A stretch of 64,000 nt of DNA from Paenibacillus selenitireducens (GCF_002021565.1 NZ_MSZX01000022.1:27-64026); one strand, 5' to 3'. Positions 1-7,807 are shown, numbered from the stretch's first letter. Notes: generated by a model from the sequence alone, not told the origin. Numbers and translations: made by a program.

Positions 1-196
1 CGATCATGCGATCAAATCGTGTATCCGGTCTTAGCTACCGTTTCCGGTAGTTATCCCAGTCTTACAGGCAGGTTGCCTACGTGTTACTCACCCGTCCGCC
101 GCTAAGTTATCCCCGAAGGAATAACTCCGCTCGACTTGCATGTATTAGGCACGCCGCCAGCGTTCGTCCTGAGCCAGGATCAAACTCTCCATTAAA
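1..196 (-). rRNA. rrs: 16S rRNA, 5' end only (partial)
   Basis: The minus strand reads TTTAATGGAGAGTTTGATCC followed by the universal 16S opening (CTGGCTCAGGACGAACGCTGG) and the ACATGCAAGTCGAGCGG helix. The gene runs off the left edge of the window. The exact mature 5' end is set by similarity to Bacillus 16S and may be off by a few bases. It is the first gene of a second rRNA operon downstream of the whole window's gene block. Confidence 0.98.
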
Positions 197-228
197 GTGT
201 TTGACTTGCTCATTTAAAACTAACTGAC

Positions 229-290
229 AAGAACATAAATGTTCTTTATTTAATGCTTTAATTCACTCGTTGTTCAGTTTTCAAAGATCA
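229..290 (-). promoter_or_regulatory. rRNA leader with boxA-like element and hairpin
   Basis: Between the promoters and 16S the transcript carries a boxA-like stretch (minus strand GATCTTTGAAAACTGAA, about 273-290), as in Bacillus rrn leaders, where it recruits Nus factors for antitermination. It is followed by a perfect hairpin AAGAACAT/ATGTTCTT at 229-246. The hairpin probably takes part in processing; that role is inferred. Confidence 0.7.
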
Positions 291-359
291 ATTCTCGTGA
301 AAGTTTTCTATCGAAAACCCTCATCTTTTGTCGTCGTTTGTCTCAGCGGCGACTTTTAT

Positions 360-389
360 AATATATCACATTCGCTCACCTTTTTGCAA
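360..389 (-). promoter_or_regulatory. rrn promoter P2 (sigma A)
   Basis: Minus strand TTGCAA (384-389), an 18-base spacer and TATATT (360-365), about 165 bases before the 16S 5' end. The position and AT-rich upstream flank fit a strong rRNA promoter. Confidence 0.75.
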
Positions 390-469
390 GTCTTTTTTTT
401 AAGTTTTTTTTCAAAAGCTTTATTTGAAAGACTTTGCAAATGACTTACGTCAAAAGCGGAACGAGAAAT

Positions 470-499
470 AATGTATCATGAATCCCATTGTTAAGTCAA
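470..499 (-). promoter_or_regulatory. rrn promoter P1 (sigma A), upstream of P2
   Basis: Minus strand TTGACT (494-499), an 18-base spacer and TACATT (470-475). It lies just after the stop of the small gene at 509-742. Together with P2 it gives the tandem arrangement usual for Bacillales rRNA operons. Confidence 0.55.
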
Positions 500-508
500 C
501 ACTTTTTT

Positions 509-742
509 TTATTGTTTTTTAGGGACAGGCAGTTGACGGTTACGAACATACTTCGAAAGCTCTCTTGGTGAAGCAAAACGAGCATACATCCGAAATATCG
601 TTTTATAGCGATTTGCAATCGCATGTCTAATTTCATATTCCAAACGAGAGTCACTAAGATCAAACAGCATCTCGTCTAATTCTTTGCGCAATACATAATC
701 AAGCTCTTTACATTCTTTCTCGTTGAATAATAACCCTAACAT
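509..742 (-). CDS. small conserved-looking protein of unknown function
   Basis: A 77-residue protein that I do not recognise. The start is the ATG at 740-742, because an AAGGAGG ribosome binding site lies 10 bases upstream; an upstream in-frame ATG at 775 has none. The protein is charged and helical-looking, with an N-terminal stretch rich in Glu and Leu (EKECKELDYVLRKELDEML) and a basic C-terminal half ending VPKKQ. No signal peptide or membrane segment is visible. It is divergent from pdaB and lies just upstream of the rRNA promoters, so P1 starts right after its stop. No homolog of it is expected at this spot in B. subtilis. It is very likely translated; function unknown. Confidence 0.75.
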   Translation of the reverse strand: MLGLLFNEKECKELDYVLRKELDEMLFDLSDSRLEYEIRHAIANRYKTIFRMYARFASPRELSKYVRNRQLPVPKKQ

Positions 743-895
743 AGTTGGTACTGCCTCCTTCGTTGTATGCCGCATTCATTAGTGGATTGATAGCTATTCC
801 TTCTACATCTTGTAACGAAGATTAACTCCGCTTTAATGTTATGCTCATAATTTGGAAATTTTATGATGGGCGGATTAGGAAATTATTTTGCAGAC

Positions 896-923
896 GAATA
901 TCTCCTTGGTACGAGCATACATT
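896..923 (+). promoter_or_regulatory. candidate sigma E promoter for pdaB
   Basis: GAATATC (896-902), 13 bases, then CATACATT (916-923). The -10 matches the sigma E consensus well and the -35 matches 6 of 7 positions, but the spacer is one base shorter than usual. Mother-cell expression would fit pdaB, a spore-formation gene. Predicted start of RNA is about 930, some 47 bases before the start codon. Confidence 0.45.
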
Positions 924-976
924 TAAGTAAACAAGCAAGGACACGTCCTACAATAAGGAAAGGGGCATACGAATTT

Positions 977-1777
977 ATGAATTTCTATGTGTTCAACGGC
1001 AAGAAAATTAAACGCTACTTCTTCACGTTTGTTGCATTGGTGTTTGCAGTTGGGGTTATCTATGTAGAAAGCGACAATATTACGGTATTCTCTGAAGGCT
1101 CCCCATCCGCCGTGTATAGTGTCCCTACGGAGAAGAAGGTTGTAGCTCTCACATTTGACATCAGCTGGGGAGACAAACGCACCGAGCCCATTCTTAAAAT
1201 TCTTGAGGAAAAAGGGTTAAACAAGGCAACGTTCTTCTTATCCTCACCGTGGAGTAAAACCCATACGGACTTAGTCAAAAAGATCGCTGACTCCGGTTAT
1301 GAAATCGGCAGCCATGGGCATAAGCACGTCAACTACAGCAGTCTTAGTGATGAAGAAATTCAGAAGCAGATTAAAACAGCACATGGTATTTTAACCGAAT
1401 TAACCGGTAAAACCCCAAATTTGATCCGTATGCCGAATGGGGACTTTGATAAACGGGTTCTCCGCATTGCCAACAATCTGAACTATAAAGTCATTCAGTG
1501 GGATACAGATTCGTTGGACTGGAAAAACCCAGGAGTTGATAATATCGTAAACCGCGTTGTAAATAATGCACATCCAGGCGATATCATTCTGATGCACGCA
1601 AGTGACTCCTGCAAAGAAACCCATCTAGCTCTCCCTGCTATTATCGATCAACTTCGCGCAAAAGGATATGAATTTGTCACCGTATCGGAGTTGCTTAATC
1701 AGACGGATATCAAAGGTAATCCAGTTAAGGATCAATCAACTGTTCATCAACACATCGATCCCGTTGGCAGTATGTAA
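977..1777 (+). CDS. pdaB: polysaccharide deacetylase family sporulation protein PdaB
   Basis: A 266-residue NodB-type polysaccharide deacetylase. An N-terminal membrane anchor (about residues 13-30) is followed by the catalytic domain from about residue 54. The first motif reads TFDISWGD, with Asp61 present but Ile in place of the usual second Asp of TFDDG. The metal-site histidines SHGHKH (His113, His117) are intact. In B. subtilis PdaB (YbaN) is needed for stable spores and sits at the same place next to gerD and an rRNA operon. The start at 977 is chosen because AGGAAAGGGG lies just before it and the protein then begins at the anchor; an upstream in-frame ATG at 863 lacks a good site. A terminator follows. 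Confidence 0.93.
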   Translation: MNFYVFNGKKIKRYFFTFVALVFAVGVIYVESDNITVFSEGSPSAVYSVPTEKKVVALTFDISWGDKRTEPILKILEEKGLNKATFFLSSPWSKTHTDLVKKIADSGYEIGSHGHKHVNYSSLSDEEIQKQIKTAHGILTELTGKTPNLIRMPNGDFDKRVLRIANNLNYKVIQWDTDSLDWKNPGVDNIVNRVVNNAHPGDIILMHASDSCKETHLALPAIIDQLRAKGYEFVTVSELLNQTDIKGNPVKDQSTVHQHIDPVGSM

Positions 1778-1797
1778 TCCCATAGTTATACAAATCA

Positions 1798-1836
1798 GCG
1801 CCTTCTTCCCATTTTTAGGGAGGATGGCGTTTTTTG
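1798..1836 (+). terminator. terminator of pdaB
   Basis: Stem CGCCTTCTTCCC / GGGAGGATGGCG (one mismatch) with a 7-base loop, followed by a run of six T. Confidence 0.88.
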
Positions 1837-1865
1837 TTGTTATTTATTCAATAACCATATAGATG

Positions 1866-1895
1866 CAACATAAATCATTTTTGTTCCTGGCATAC
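1866..1895 (+). promoter_or_regulatory. sigma G promoter for gerD
   Basis: A perfect sigma G type -10, CATACTA (1889-1895), lies 18 bases after ACATA (1866-1870). Transcription would start about 30 bases before the gerD start codon. B. subtilis gerD is transcribed by sigma G in the forespore, so motif and gene agree. Confidence 0.65.
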
Positions 1896-1931
1896 TACAG
1901 GAGTAACAGTCTACGGAAGGAGACATTCCGA

Positions 1932-2630
1932 ATGCGAATAGTATATGTAACCAAATTTATTCTCGTCTGTACATTAACCTTGATGTTAGCAGCCTGCGGT
2001 TCGGATCAATCTGGTCAATCCGCCCAACCGGACTATAAAGAAATGAAAACCATGGTGATCGACATCCTCAAGACGGATGAAGCTCAAAAAGCCATTGAAC
2101 AATCCAGTGGATCCAGCGGCAGCTCGCAGATGCAGATGTTAAGCTCTCCTACAGGAAAAGAACAAATCCGTTCAGCCGTAAAAGACACCTTAACTTCTCC
2201 CGACTACAGCAAAGAAATGCAAAAAATCATGACAGACCCTAAGTTTGCGGGTGAATTCGCAACTGCCATCAATAAAGATAACAAGAAAATTCATAAGGAA
2301 TTGATAAAGGACCCCACTTATCAAGCGTCTGTAGCAGATATTCTGAAATCACCAGACGTTCAAAAATCGTACCTGGACCTAACCAAGACACCTGAATTCC
2401 GTAAACAGATCATGGCGGTTGTGAAAGAATCCATGTCCAGCCCTCTATTCAAAATGCAAGTCATGGAATTATTAACAAAAGTCGTGCAAGAGGAACTCCA
2501 ACCGAAGGAAAGTGGTCAAAAAGGTGGAAAACAAGGCCAATCCTCTGGTGGAGGCGGTGGCGGTAGTAGCGGCGGTGGCGAAGGCGGCGGCGGTGGTGGC
2601 GGTAGTAGCGGTGGTAGTAGCGGCAGTTAA
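1932..2630 (+). CDS. gerD: spore germination lipoprotein GerD with glycine-rich tail
   Basis: A 232-residue lipoprotein. The signal peptide ends in a lipobox LMLAAC with the modified Cys at residue 22. The helical core (about residues 30-195) contains repeated motifs such as TSPDYSKEM and KDPTYQAS, characteristic of GerD. In B. subtilis GerD clusters the nutrient germinant receptors in the spore inner membrane. Residues 198-232 form a tail made almost only of Gly and Ser, which the shorter B. subtilis protein lacks. The start at 1932 follows GGAAGGAGA. The gene is convergent with salA and shares a two-way terminator with it. Identity rests on the lipobox, the core repeats and conserved order with salA, cwlD and pdaB. 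Confidence 0.92.
   Translation: MRIVYVTKFILVCTLTLMLAACGSDQSGQSAQPDYKEMKTMVIDILKTDEAQKAIEQSSGSSGSSQMQMLSSPTGKEQIRSAVKDTLTSPDYSKEMQKIMTDPKFAGEFATAINKDNKKIHKELIKDPTYQASVADILKSPDVQKSYLDLTKTPEFRKQIMAVVKESMSSPLFKMQVMELLTKVVQEELQPKESGQKGGKQGQSSGGGGGGSSGGGEGGGGGGGSSGGSSGS
2523..2627 (+). repeat. GGC/GGT-rich low-complexity tract encoding the GerD tail
   Basis: Imperfect repeats of GGCGGTGGCGGTAGTAGC-like units encode Gly-Gly-Gly-Ser-Ser blocks. Such a tract is prone to slippage, so tail length may vary between strains; that is inference. Confidence 0.85.
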
Positions 2631-2646
2631 CATCCAAGTTCATCAC

Positions 2647-2679
2647 AAAAGGTTGAGCAAATTGCTCAACCTTTTTTTC
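2647..2679. terminator. two-way terminator between gerD and salA
   Basis: Perfect inverted repeat AAAAGGTTGAGCAA / TTGCTCAACCTTTT with T runs on both strands, placed between two convergent genes. The last bases overlap the salA stop codon. Confidence 0.92.
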
Positions 2680-3790
2680 ATTCGTATTTACGTATAATTT
2701 GCTGGGCAATGTCATTATAGATTTGTCCCGTAGGAGTCGAGTCTTTATATACCGAAGGCGAAAAATCAGCCTCAGATGGGTGATTGTCCGGTGCCCCTAA
2801 TGGTATTTGAGCTAATAAATCACAGTTAAGGGATTCAGCCAACCTTGCGCCGCCTCCACGACCAAACACATAATCTTTTTGACCACAATCGCTGCACTCA
2901 TAATAAGCCATATTTTCAATGACGCCGATAATCTCATGTTTGGTATGAATGGCCATGGTGCCTGCTCTAGCCGCGACGAACGCTGCCGTTGCATGAGGTG
3001 TCGTTACGATAATCTCTTGGCTCTGCGGAAGCATTTGATGTACATCCAAGGCAATATCACCGGTACCTGGAGGTAAGTCTAATAACATGTAATCAAGATC
3101 TCCCCAGTTCACTTCCTGGAAGAAATTACGGAGCATCTTCCCAAGCATAGGTCCACGCCATACGATGGGAGCATTATCTTCAACGAAGAAGCCCATAGAG
3201 ATAACTTTTACGCCAAATCGCTCAATCGGGATAACACGGTCATCTACAATTTGAGGACGTTCTTCAATTCCCATCATGTCAGGTATGCTGAAGCCATAGA
3301 TGTCTGCATCAATAATTCCAACCTTACAACCCTGGCGTGCTAAAGCTGCAGCAATATTCACAGTCACGGTTGATTTGCCAACGCCACCCTTCCCACTTGC
3401 AATGGCAATGAACTTGGTGTCTGAGGTTAACAATGAGTTGCTCTCTAGACCAGCTCCATGTCCTTGCGGTTGCGTTGGAGGTTCAGTATGTTGTTGATTG
3501 TGTTCTGTCGCTGCTTGATGGCCTAAGCCAGCTTCTAAGCGCTCACGTTCAGACATCGCACGAAATCGAATATGGATGTCTTTAACCCCAGACTGACTCA
3601 GTAGCTCCCGAATTTCACGCTCTAATTGGAACCGGTGCTGCTCTTGTTCCGAGGCGGTTACAACGGTCAACGAAACCCTGTCTTCCTTGGCAACGATATC
3701 TCGAATAAAATGATGCTCTACAATACTCTGTCCCGTTACCGGATCCACAATATCTTTTAATGCTTCAAGGACTTGTTCTCTAGCCACCAT
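2678..3790 (-). CDS. salA: Mrp/NBP35-family ATPase SalA
   Basis: A 370-residue protein. Residues 1-80 form an N-terminal MIP18/DUF59-type domain, residues 85-122 a Gln/His/Pro-rich linker, and the rest a Mrp/ParA ATPase domain. The P-loop is GKGGVGKST (about 133-141), with the Walker B-like LLDLPPGTGD and a CSDC pair near residue 300. Family members carry or transfer iron-sulfur clusters; in B. subtilis SalA also affects scoC expression and exoprotease genes. The ATG at 3790 is preceded by GAGGTG. It sits between cwlD and gerD as in B. subtilis but has its own promoter. Confidence 0.93.
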   Translation of the reverse strand: MVAREQVLEALKDIVDPVTGQSIVEHHFIRDIVAKEDRVSLTVVTASEQEQHRFQLEREIRELLSQSGVKDIHIRFRAMSERERLEAGLGHQAATEHNQQHTEPPTQPQGHGAGLESNSLLTSDTKFIAIASGKGGVGKSTVTVNIAAALARQGCKVGIIDADIYGFSIPDMMGIEERPQIVDDRVIPIERFGVKVISMGFFVEDNAPIVWRGPMLGKMLRNFFQEVNWGDLDYMLLDLPPGTGDIALDVHQMLPQSQEIIVTTPHATAAFVAARAGTMAIHTKHEIIGVIENMAYYECSDCGQKDYVFGRGGGARLAESLNCDLLAQIPLGAPDNHPSEADFSPSVYKDSTPTGQIYNDIAQQIIRKYE

Positions 3791-3835
3791 GAATGCTTAG
3801 CACCTCAACTTATCAAATGTCATAACTTCCAATCT

Positions 3836-3844
3836 ATTATAGCA
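3836..3844 (-). promoter_or_regulatory. extended -10 promoter for salA
   Basis: Minus strand TGCTATAAT: a perfect TATAAT preceded by TGn. No convincing -35 is seen. It lies between the cwlD stop and the salA start. Confidence 0.5.
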
Positions 3845-3856
3845 TAACTTTTCCCA

Positions 3857-4621
3857 CTATTTGCTTATCTGTTCCCCTGAAATGTAGCGTAAGACTCCTG
3901 TATAGATAGCAGCAGAAACTTTGCGCTGATACTGCTCGTCTGCAAGCAGCACCGACTCTTGTGGATGCGAAAGAAAGCCCACTTCTACCAGAGCCGTTGG
4001 AATTTGTAAGGATTTGAGAAGAAAAACATTCGTCGTGACAATCTTGGCAACTCGATCCGTATTTTCTAAATTTCGCTTCATCTCAGCTTGGATCAACGTA
4101 GCCAGCTTTTTATTATCAGGATGATTGGAGGTAAAAAAAGTCTGCGCTCCACTCCAACGATTCGATGGAAAGCTGTTCATATGAATACTAATCAATAAAT
4201 CCACTTTCTTTTGTTCTATCAACTCAACACGTCGATGCAAGTCCTCGGTCTTCCGTTTCTTCAGCGCTGTCGTTCCATCTTTCGCTAGATCGTAATCCCC
4301 TTCTCTCGTCAAGTAAACAACTGCACCTGCTTGCTGCAAGTAATCTCGCAAATACAACGCAATCGCGAGATTAATATCCTTCTCGATGACTCCTTGTTTA
4401 CTTACCGCCCCTCCATCAGGGCCGCCATGGCCTGCATCAATCGCGATCACTTTGCCGGATAAAGGCAATGTCCAATAAGTCCACGTCCTTGTAGATGGCA
4501 CCTCATATGTAAGAATAATCGCCAACAGGACCAGTAGGCAACCGGCGATGATCCATTTCCTAAAATCGCGAAGTTGAATGAAGATCACTCTCCTTCTTCG
4601 CTGCTCCCTGTTTTTCCCCAT
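3857..4621 (-). CDS. cwlD: germination-specific N-acetylmuramoyl-L-alanine amidase CwlD
   Basis: A 254-residue amidase_3 family enzyme. A basic N-terminus and one membrane segment (about 22-40) are followed by the zinc amidase domain with ligands His65 (DAGHGG), Glu80 and His147 (SIHMNS), plus the catalytic Glu213 (LVEVGFLSH). CwlD cleaves the peptide side chain from muramic acid so that muramic-delta-lactam can form in spore cortex. The ATG directly follows a seven-T run, and the GAGGTGG ribosome binding site is the 3' arm of the upstream terminator hairpin. RNA reading through from sat should therefore be poorly translated. Confidence 0.95.
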   Translation of the reverse strand: MGKNREQRRRRVIFIQLRDFRKWIIAGCLLVLLAIILTYEVPSTRTWTYWTLPLSGKVIAIDAGHGGPDGGAVSKQGVIEKDINLAIALYLRDYLQQAGAVVYLTREGDYDLAKDGTTALKKRKTEDLHRRVELIEQKKVDLLISIHMNSFPSNRWSGAQTFFTSNHPDNKKLATLIQAEMKRNLENTDRVAKIVTTNVFLLKSLQIPTALVEVGFLSHPQESVLLADEQYQRKVSAAIYTGVLRYISGEQISK

Positions 4622-4677
4622 AAAAAAACCACCTCGTTTTCCATACAGACTCTAATCATCTATATGGGACAAGGTGG
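4622..4677 (-). terminator. sat terminator overlapping the cwlD ribosome binding site
   Basis: In minus-strand RNA, CCACCTTGT and CCATA pair with TATGG and ACGAGGTGG, followed by seven T and then immediately the cwlD ATG. The 3' arm GAGGTGG is also the only Shine-Dalgarno candidate for cwlD. A weak sporulation-type -10 (CATATAG, 4660-4666) lies inside the hairpin and would give RNA lacking the 5' arm. Confidence 0.75.
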
Positions 4678-4688
4678 ACATTTATACC

Positions 4689-5858
4689 TTAAATTGTAAC
4701 TTGACTCGCCATACCTTCAATTAATATTTCAGCAACAGCCGGTCGCGTAAATTCAGGTGGCGGACATACCCCATCACGAAGTAATGCGCGGACTTTGGTA
4801 CCGGATAATGTTAAATGATCTTCTTTGGGATGAGGACATGTTTTGCTAGACGCCATGTTTCCGCATGTTGTACAGAAAAAGCTGTGTTCAAAGAATAACA
4901 ACGTAATGCCCAGCTCTTCTTGTTTGAAGTTACTGAATATCTCCTGTGCCTCGTAGGTACCATAATAATCACCGACTCCTGCATGATCACGGCCGACAAT
5001 GAAATGCGTACACCCGAAATTTTTGCGTACCATGGCATGAAAAATAGCTTCTCTTGGCCCCGCATAACGCATAGCTGCAGGAAATACACCTAGGAACGTG
5101 CGATCAGCTGGATAGTAGTTCGCAAGAAGCGCTACATAACTGCGCATACGGATGTCTGCAGGAACATCATCAGACTTCGTCTCACCAACGAGTGGGTTCA
5201 AGAACAATGCATCTACGATCTCCATCGCACTTTTCTGAATATATTCATGTGCACGATGTACAGGATTCCGCGTCTGGAAGCCAACAACCGTCCGCCACCC
5301 CTTCTCCGCAAAAATGCGACGGGTCTCAACAGGATCGTAATAGAACTCGCGGAACTTCTCAGGCTGCGGACGATTCAGTACGATTATTTCGCCGCCAACA
5401 TACGTATTCGAACGCTCTAGAAGCTTCTGTACGCCGGGATGAGCATTGTCATCGGTTTTAAAGACCTTCACAGCTTCATAAGACTGATCTACGGTATACA
5501 AGCTATTTATATCAATCGTACCGTAAATGAGGCCATCTTGATCGCCTATGAGGGCTACCTTCTGACCAATTGTCAACTGTGCGGCCTGCACCTCATCGAT
5601 TGCTAATGTAATCGGGATACTCCAGACTGTTCCATCAGCTAATCGCATTTGATCTACGACAGAACGGTAATCGGCTTCATTCATAAAACCTTTCAAGGGT
5701 GAAAAGGCGCCAACGCCGATCAAATCAAGATCCGAGATCGTCCATGTATTAATTCGAATGGAAGGCAATGATTTCGCTTGCCCAAGCAAACGCTCACGCT
5801 CATCGCCAATTACGACACGATTAATTAATTCTCCGCCATGCGGTTGAATAGTTGTCAT
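4689..5858 (-). CDS. sat: sulfate adenylyltransferase (ATP sulfurylase)
   Basis: A 389-residue homo-oligomeric type ATP sulfurylase that makes adenosine 5'-phosphosulfate (APS) from sulfate and ATP. Visible motifs are [12 protein letters not shown] (nucleotide-binding HxxH), [15 protein letters not shown], and a late Cys/His group, CTTCGN with TCPHPKEDH. Length matches the Bacillus enzyme. The start is the ATG at 5856-5858, nine bases after AGGAGGAGG; a GTG directly before it is less likely. It is the second gene of a cysH-sat operon, 21 bases after cysH. In B. subtilis these genes lie elsewhere, so the pair is an insertion into this conserved block. Confidence 0.96.
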   Translation of the reverse strand: MTTIQPHGGELINRVVIGDERERLLGQAKSLPSIRINTWTISDLDLIGVGAFSPLKGFMNEADYRSVVDQMRLADGTVWSIPITLAIDEVQAAQLTIGQKVALIGDQDGLIYGTIDINSLYTVDQSYEAVKVFKTDDNAHPGVQKLLERSNTYVGGEIIVLNRPQPEKFREFYYDPVETRRIFAEKGWRTVVGFQTRNPVHRAHEYIQKSAMEIVDALFLNPLVGETKSDDVPADIRMRSYVALLANYYPADRTFLGVFPAAMRYAGPREAIFHAMVRKNFGCTHFIVGRDHAGVGDYYGTYEAQEIFSNFKQEELGITLLFFEHSFFCTTCGNMASSKTCPHPKEDHLTLSGTKVRALLRDGVCPPPEFTRPAVAEILIEGMASQVTI

Positions 5859-5879
5859 CACACGATCCTCCTCCTATCT

Positions 5880-6572
5880 TTACTTATGCAAACCGCACTC
5901 GGTCTTCTCGTTACCAGACCAACGTCCGGCACGAGGATCCTCACCAGGCATAACTTGGCGCGTACAGTACTCACAGCCGATACTAGGGTAATAGTTATCA
6001 TGCAATGGGTTATAAATCACATCGTTCTCTCGTATATAATTCCATACCTCTTCTGTTGTCCAACTCGCTATCGGATTAAATTTCATCAATCCAAATTTGT
6101 AGTCATACTCAATTTTCTTCGCATTAGCACGGGTAGGGGCTTGATCCCGGCGTATTCCAGTGATCCAAGCTTCGTATTTGCCAAGAATTTCGGTTAATGG
6201 CTCCACTTTTCGAATATTACAGCATGTGTTCGGCTCCGATTTCCACAGTTCTTCACCATATTTTTCAGCTTGCTCAACAGGTGTTAACTTCGGAAAAGCA
6301 CGAACAAACTCCAAATTATAATGCTTAGCAATACGATCTCTCGTCTCATACGTCTCTTGAAAGTGAAAATCTGTGTCTAGATAAAAAATATCTGTCTTCG
6401 GACTGATCTTCTGTAACATATCAACTAAAACGACATCTTCCGCACCAAAACTGCATGCAAAGGTCATGTTCGGAAAGGTCGTTACCGCCCATTCAATGAT
6501 TTCTTGCGGAGTGGCATGTTCAAGCTCTTCTGCTTTTTTCAGCACGAGCTGTTCTTTTTCAAGCAGGTTCAT
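5880..6572 (-). CDS. cysH: adenylyl-sulfate (APS/PAPS) reductase
   Basis: A 230-residue thioredoxin-dependent reductase that turns adenylyl sulfate into sulfite. The PP-loop region reads ACSFGAEDVVLVD. The Cys pairs Cys117-Cys118 (NTCCNIRK) and Cys200-Cys203 (CEYC) are those that bind a 4Fe-4S cluster in the APS-using branch. Catalytic Cys226 lies in the C-terminal ECGLHK. The cluster residues predict use of APS directly, with no APS kinase needed; none is encoded here. AAGGGAG lies just upstream of the ATG. First gene of the cysH-sat operon. Confidence 0.96.
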   Translation of the reverse strand: MNLLEKEQLVLKKAEELEHATPQEIIEWAVTTFPNMTFACSFGAEDVVLVDMLQKISPKTDIFYLDTDFHFQETYETRDRIAKHYNLEFVRAFPKLTPVEQAEKYGEELWKSEPNTCCNIRKVEPLTEILGKYEAWITGIRRDQAPTRANAKKIEYDYKFGLMKFNPIASWTTEEVWNYIRENDVIYNPLHDNYYPSIGCEYCTRQVMPGEDPRAGRWSGNEKTECGLHK

Positions 6573-6634
6573 AAGTATACTCCCTTTTCACCGTATTTTA
6601 ATTCCGAGTAAACATCTATGAATATGTAACTTAT

Positions 6635-6662
6635 ATTATAATTCTTTCCAGTTGATTGTCAA
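6635..6662 (-). promoter_or_regulatory. sigma A promoter of cysH-sat
   Basis: Consensus TTGACA (6657-6662), a 16-base spacer and consensus TATAAT (6635-6640). The leader is only about 60 bases, too short for a SAM riboswitch, so sulfur control, if any, should act at the promoter. Confidence 0.85.
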
Positions 6663-6731
6663 TTCTTTTTTCAGAAAAATAATGGGCATTTATGCATATG
6701 TATTCGCGGAATTATAAAAGGTGAAAAACAC

Positions 6732-6768
6732 AAAAAAACACCTCTCTTGCCAAGGCAAGAAAGGTGTC
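6732..6768 (-). terminator. terminator of rplM-rpsI
   Basis: Minus-strand stem ACACCTTTCTTGCC / GGCAAGAGAGGTGT with a two-base loop and a seven-T run, 17 bases after the rpsI stop. Confidence 0.93.
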
Positions 6769-6783
6769 TGCTTGAAATAGATA

Positions 6784-7176
6784 TTAACGTTTCGAGAATT
6801 GTGGCGCGCGACGAGCCGCTTTAAGACCGTATTTTTTACGCTCTTTCATACGAGGGTCACGAGTCAAGAATCCTGCTCTTTTAAGCGATGGACGGAACTC
6901 AGGATCTGCTTTAAGCAATGCACGGGAAATACCGTGACGGATTGCGCCAGCTTGACCAGACATACCTCCACCATGAGCGATAACAAGAACATCGTATTTA
7001 GCCAATGTTTCTGTTAGGTTCAAAGGTTGTTTTACGATCAATTTCAATGTTTCCAAACCGAAATATTCGTTAATGTCACGTTTATTGATTAAGATGCGTC
7101 CTTCACCCGGTACAAGGCGAACACGTGCTACCGAATGTTTACGACGACCTGTACCATAGTATTGTACTTGTGCCAT
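6784..7176 (-). CDS. rpsI: 30S ribosomal protein S9
   Basis: A 130-residue uS9. It has the N-terminal [14 protein letters not shown] motif and the basic C-terminal tail ending QFSKR, whose last residues reach the P-site tRNA in known ribosome structures. It follows rplM after 20 bases with AAGGAGGA before the ATG, forming the usual rplM-rpsI pair, and ends in a strong terminator. Confidence 0.98.
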   Translation of the reverse strand: MAQVQYYGTGRRKHSVARVRLVPGEGRILINKRDINEYFGLETLKLIVKQPLNLTETLAKYDVLVIAHGGGMSGQAGAIRHGISRALLKADPEFRPSLKRAGFLTRDPRMKERKKYGLKAARRAPQFSKR

Positions 7177-7196
7177 GAAACTGTCCTCCTTTTTTA

Positions 7197-7634
7197 TTAA
7201 CCGCGAAGTTCGTAAACTTCTGGTTTTTGAGCTGCGTGTGGATGTTCGGAACCTGCATATACTTTTAATTTAAGCTTCATTGTGTTACCAAGACGGTTTT
7301 TAGGAAGCATGCCGTGAATAGCGGATTCCAAAACGCGTTCTGGGAACTTTTTAAGCATATCTTGAGCAGAAGTTACTTTCAAACCGCCAGAGTAATGGGA
7401 GTGACTGTAGTAGTTCTTGTCAGTCAGTTTTTTACCTGTCAAAACGATTTTCTCTGCATTGATAATTACTACAAAATCTCCTGTATCTACATGTGGAGTA
7501 AATTGTGGTTTGTGTTTACCGCGAATCAGGCTAGCAGCTTCAGTCGCAAGACGACCAAGAGTTTTGCCTTCAGCGTCAATGATGTACCATTTACGCTCAA
7601 CTTCATTTGGCTTCGCCATATATGTGCTACGCAT
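7197..7634 (-). CDS. rplM: 50S ribosomal protein L13
   Basis: A 145-residue uL13, an early-assembly protein of the large subunit. Family features are [17 protein letters not shown] near the N-terminus and HPHAAQKPE near the end. The start is the ATG at 7632-7634, preceded by AAGGAGG, giving [12 protein letters not shown] as in related species. A longer in-frame reading has no binding site. Transcribed from its own promoter with an approximately 145-base leader. Confidence 0.97.
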   Translation of the reverse strand: MRSTYMAKPNEVERKWYIIDAEGKTLGRLATEAASLIRGKHKPQFTPHVDTGDFVVIINAEKIVLTGKKLTDKNYYSHSHYSGGLKVTSAQDMLKKFPERVLESAIHGMLPKNRLGNTMKLKLKVYAGSEHPHAAQKPEVYELRG

Positions 7635-7737
7635 TGAATAGATCCTCCTTATAATTGTCGAAAAACTCATTTCCGATTTATCTCGTTCATCATCATAATC
7701 ATCATAGTTGTATCAGGTATTTCTAATCGTAATCTTA

Positions 7738-7793
7738 AATGGGGCTGTGGGAAAGCCATTAAGAAAACACAAGCTTTATCTTACAATATTATA
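7738..7793 (-). promoter_or_regulatory. rplM promoter -10 and start of a structured leader
   Basis: A TATAAT (7788-7793) just after truA has a TTGAAA 19 bases upstream, a long spacer. About 30 bases into the RNA is a hairpin (7738-7760) pairing AATGGCT with AGCC-CATT. The leader is about 145 bases. Bacillales are known to carry an autoregulatory L13 leader here; this may be one, but I cannot confirm its consensus by eye. Confidence 0.5.
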
Positions 7794-7807
7794 GGCCAAA
7801 AAGCAAG

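Noticed and set aside
2461-2715. 84-residue minus-strand frame rich in Arg, Tyr and His
   Set aside because: Antisense of the GerD Gly/Ser tract; composition is an artefact of the repeat.
6573-6634. SAM riboswitch ahead of cysH
   Set aside because: The leader after the predicted start is only about 60 bases and lacks the folded core.
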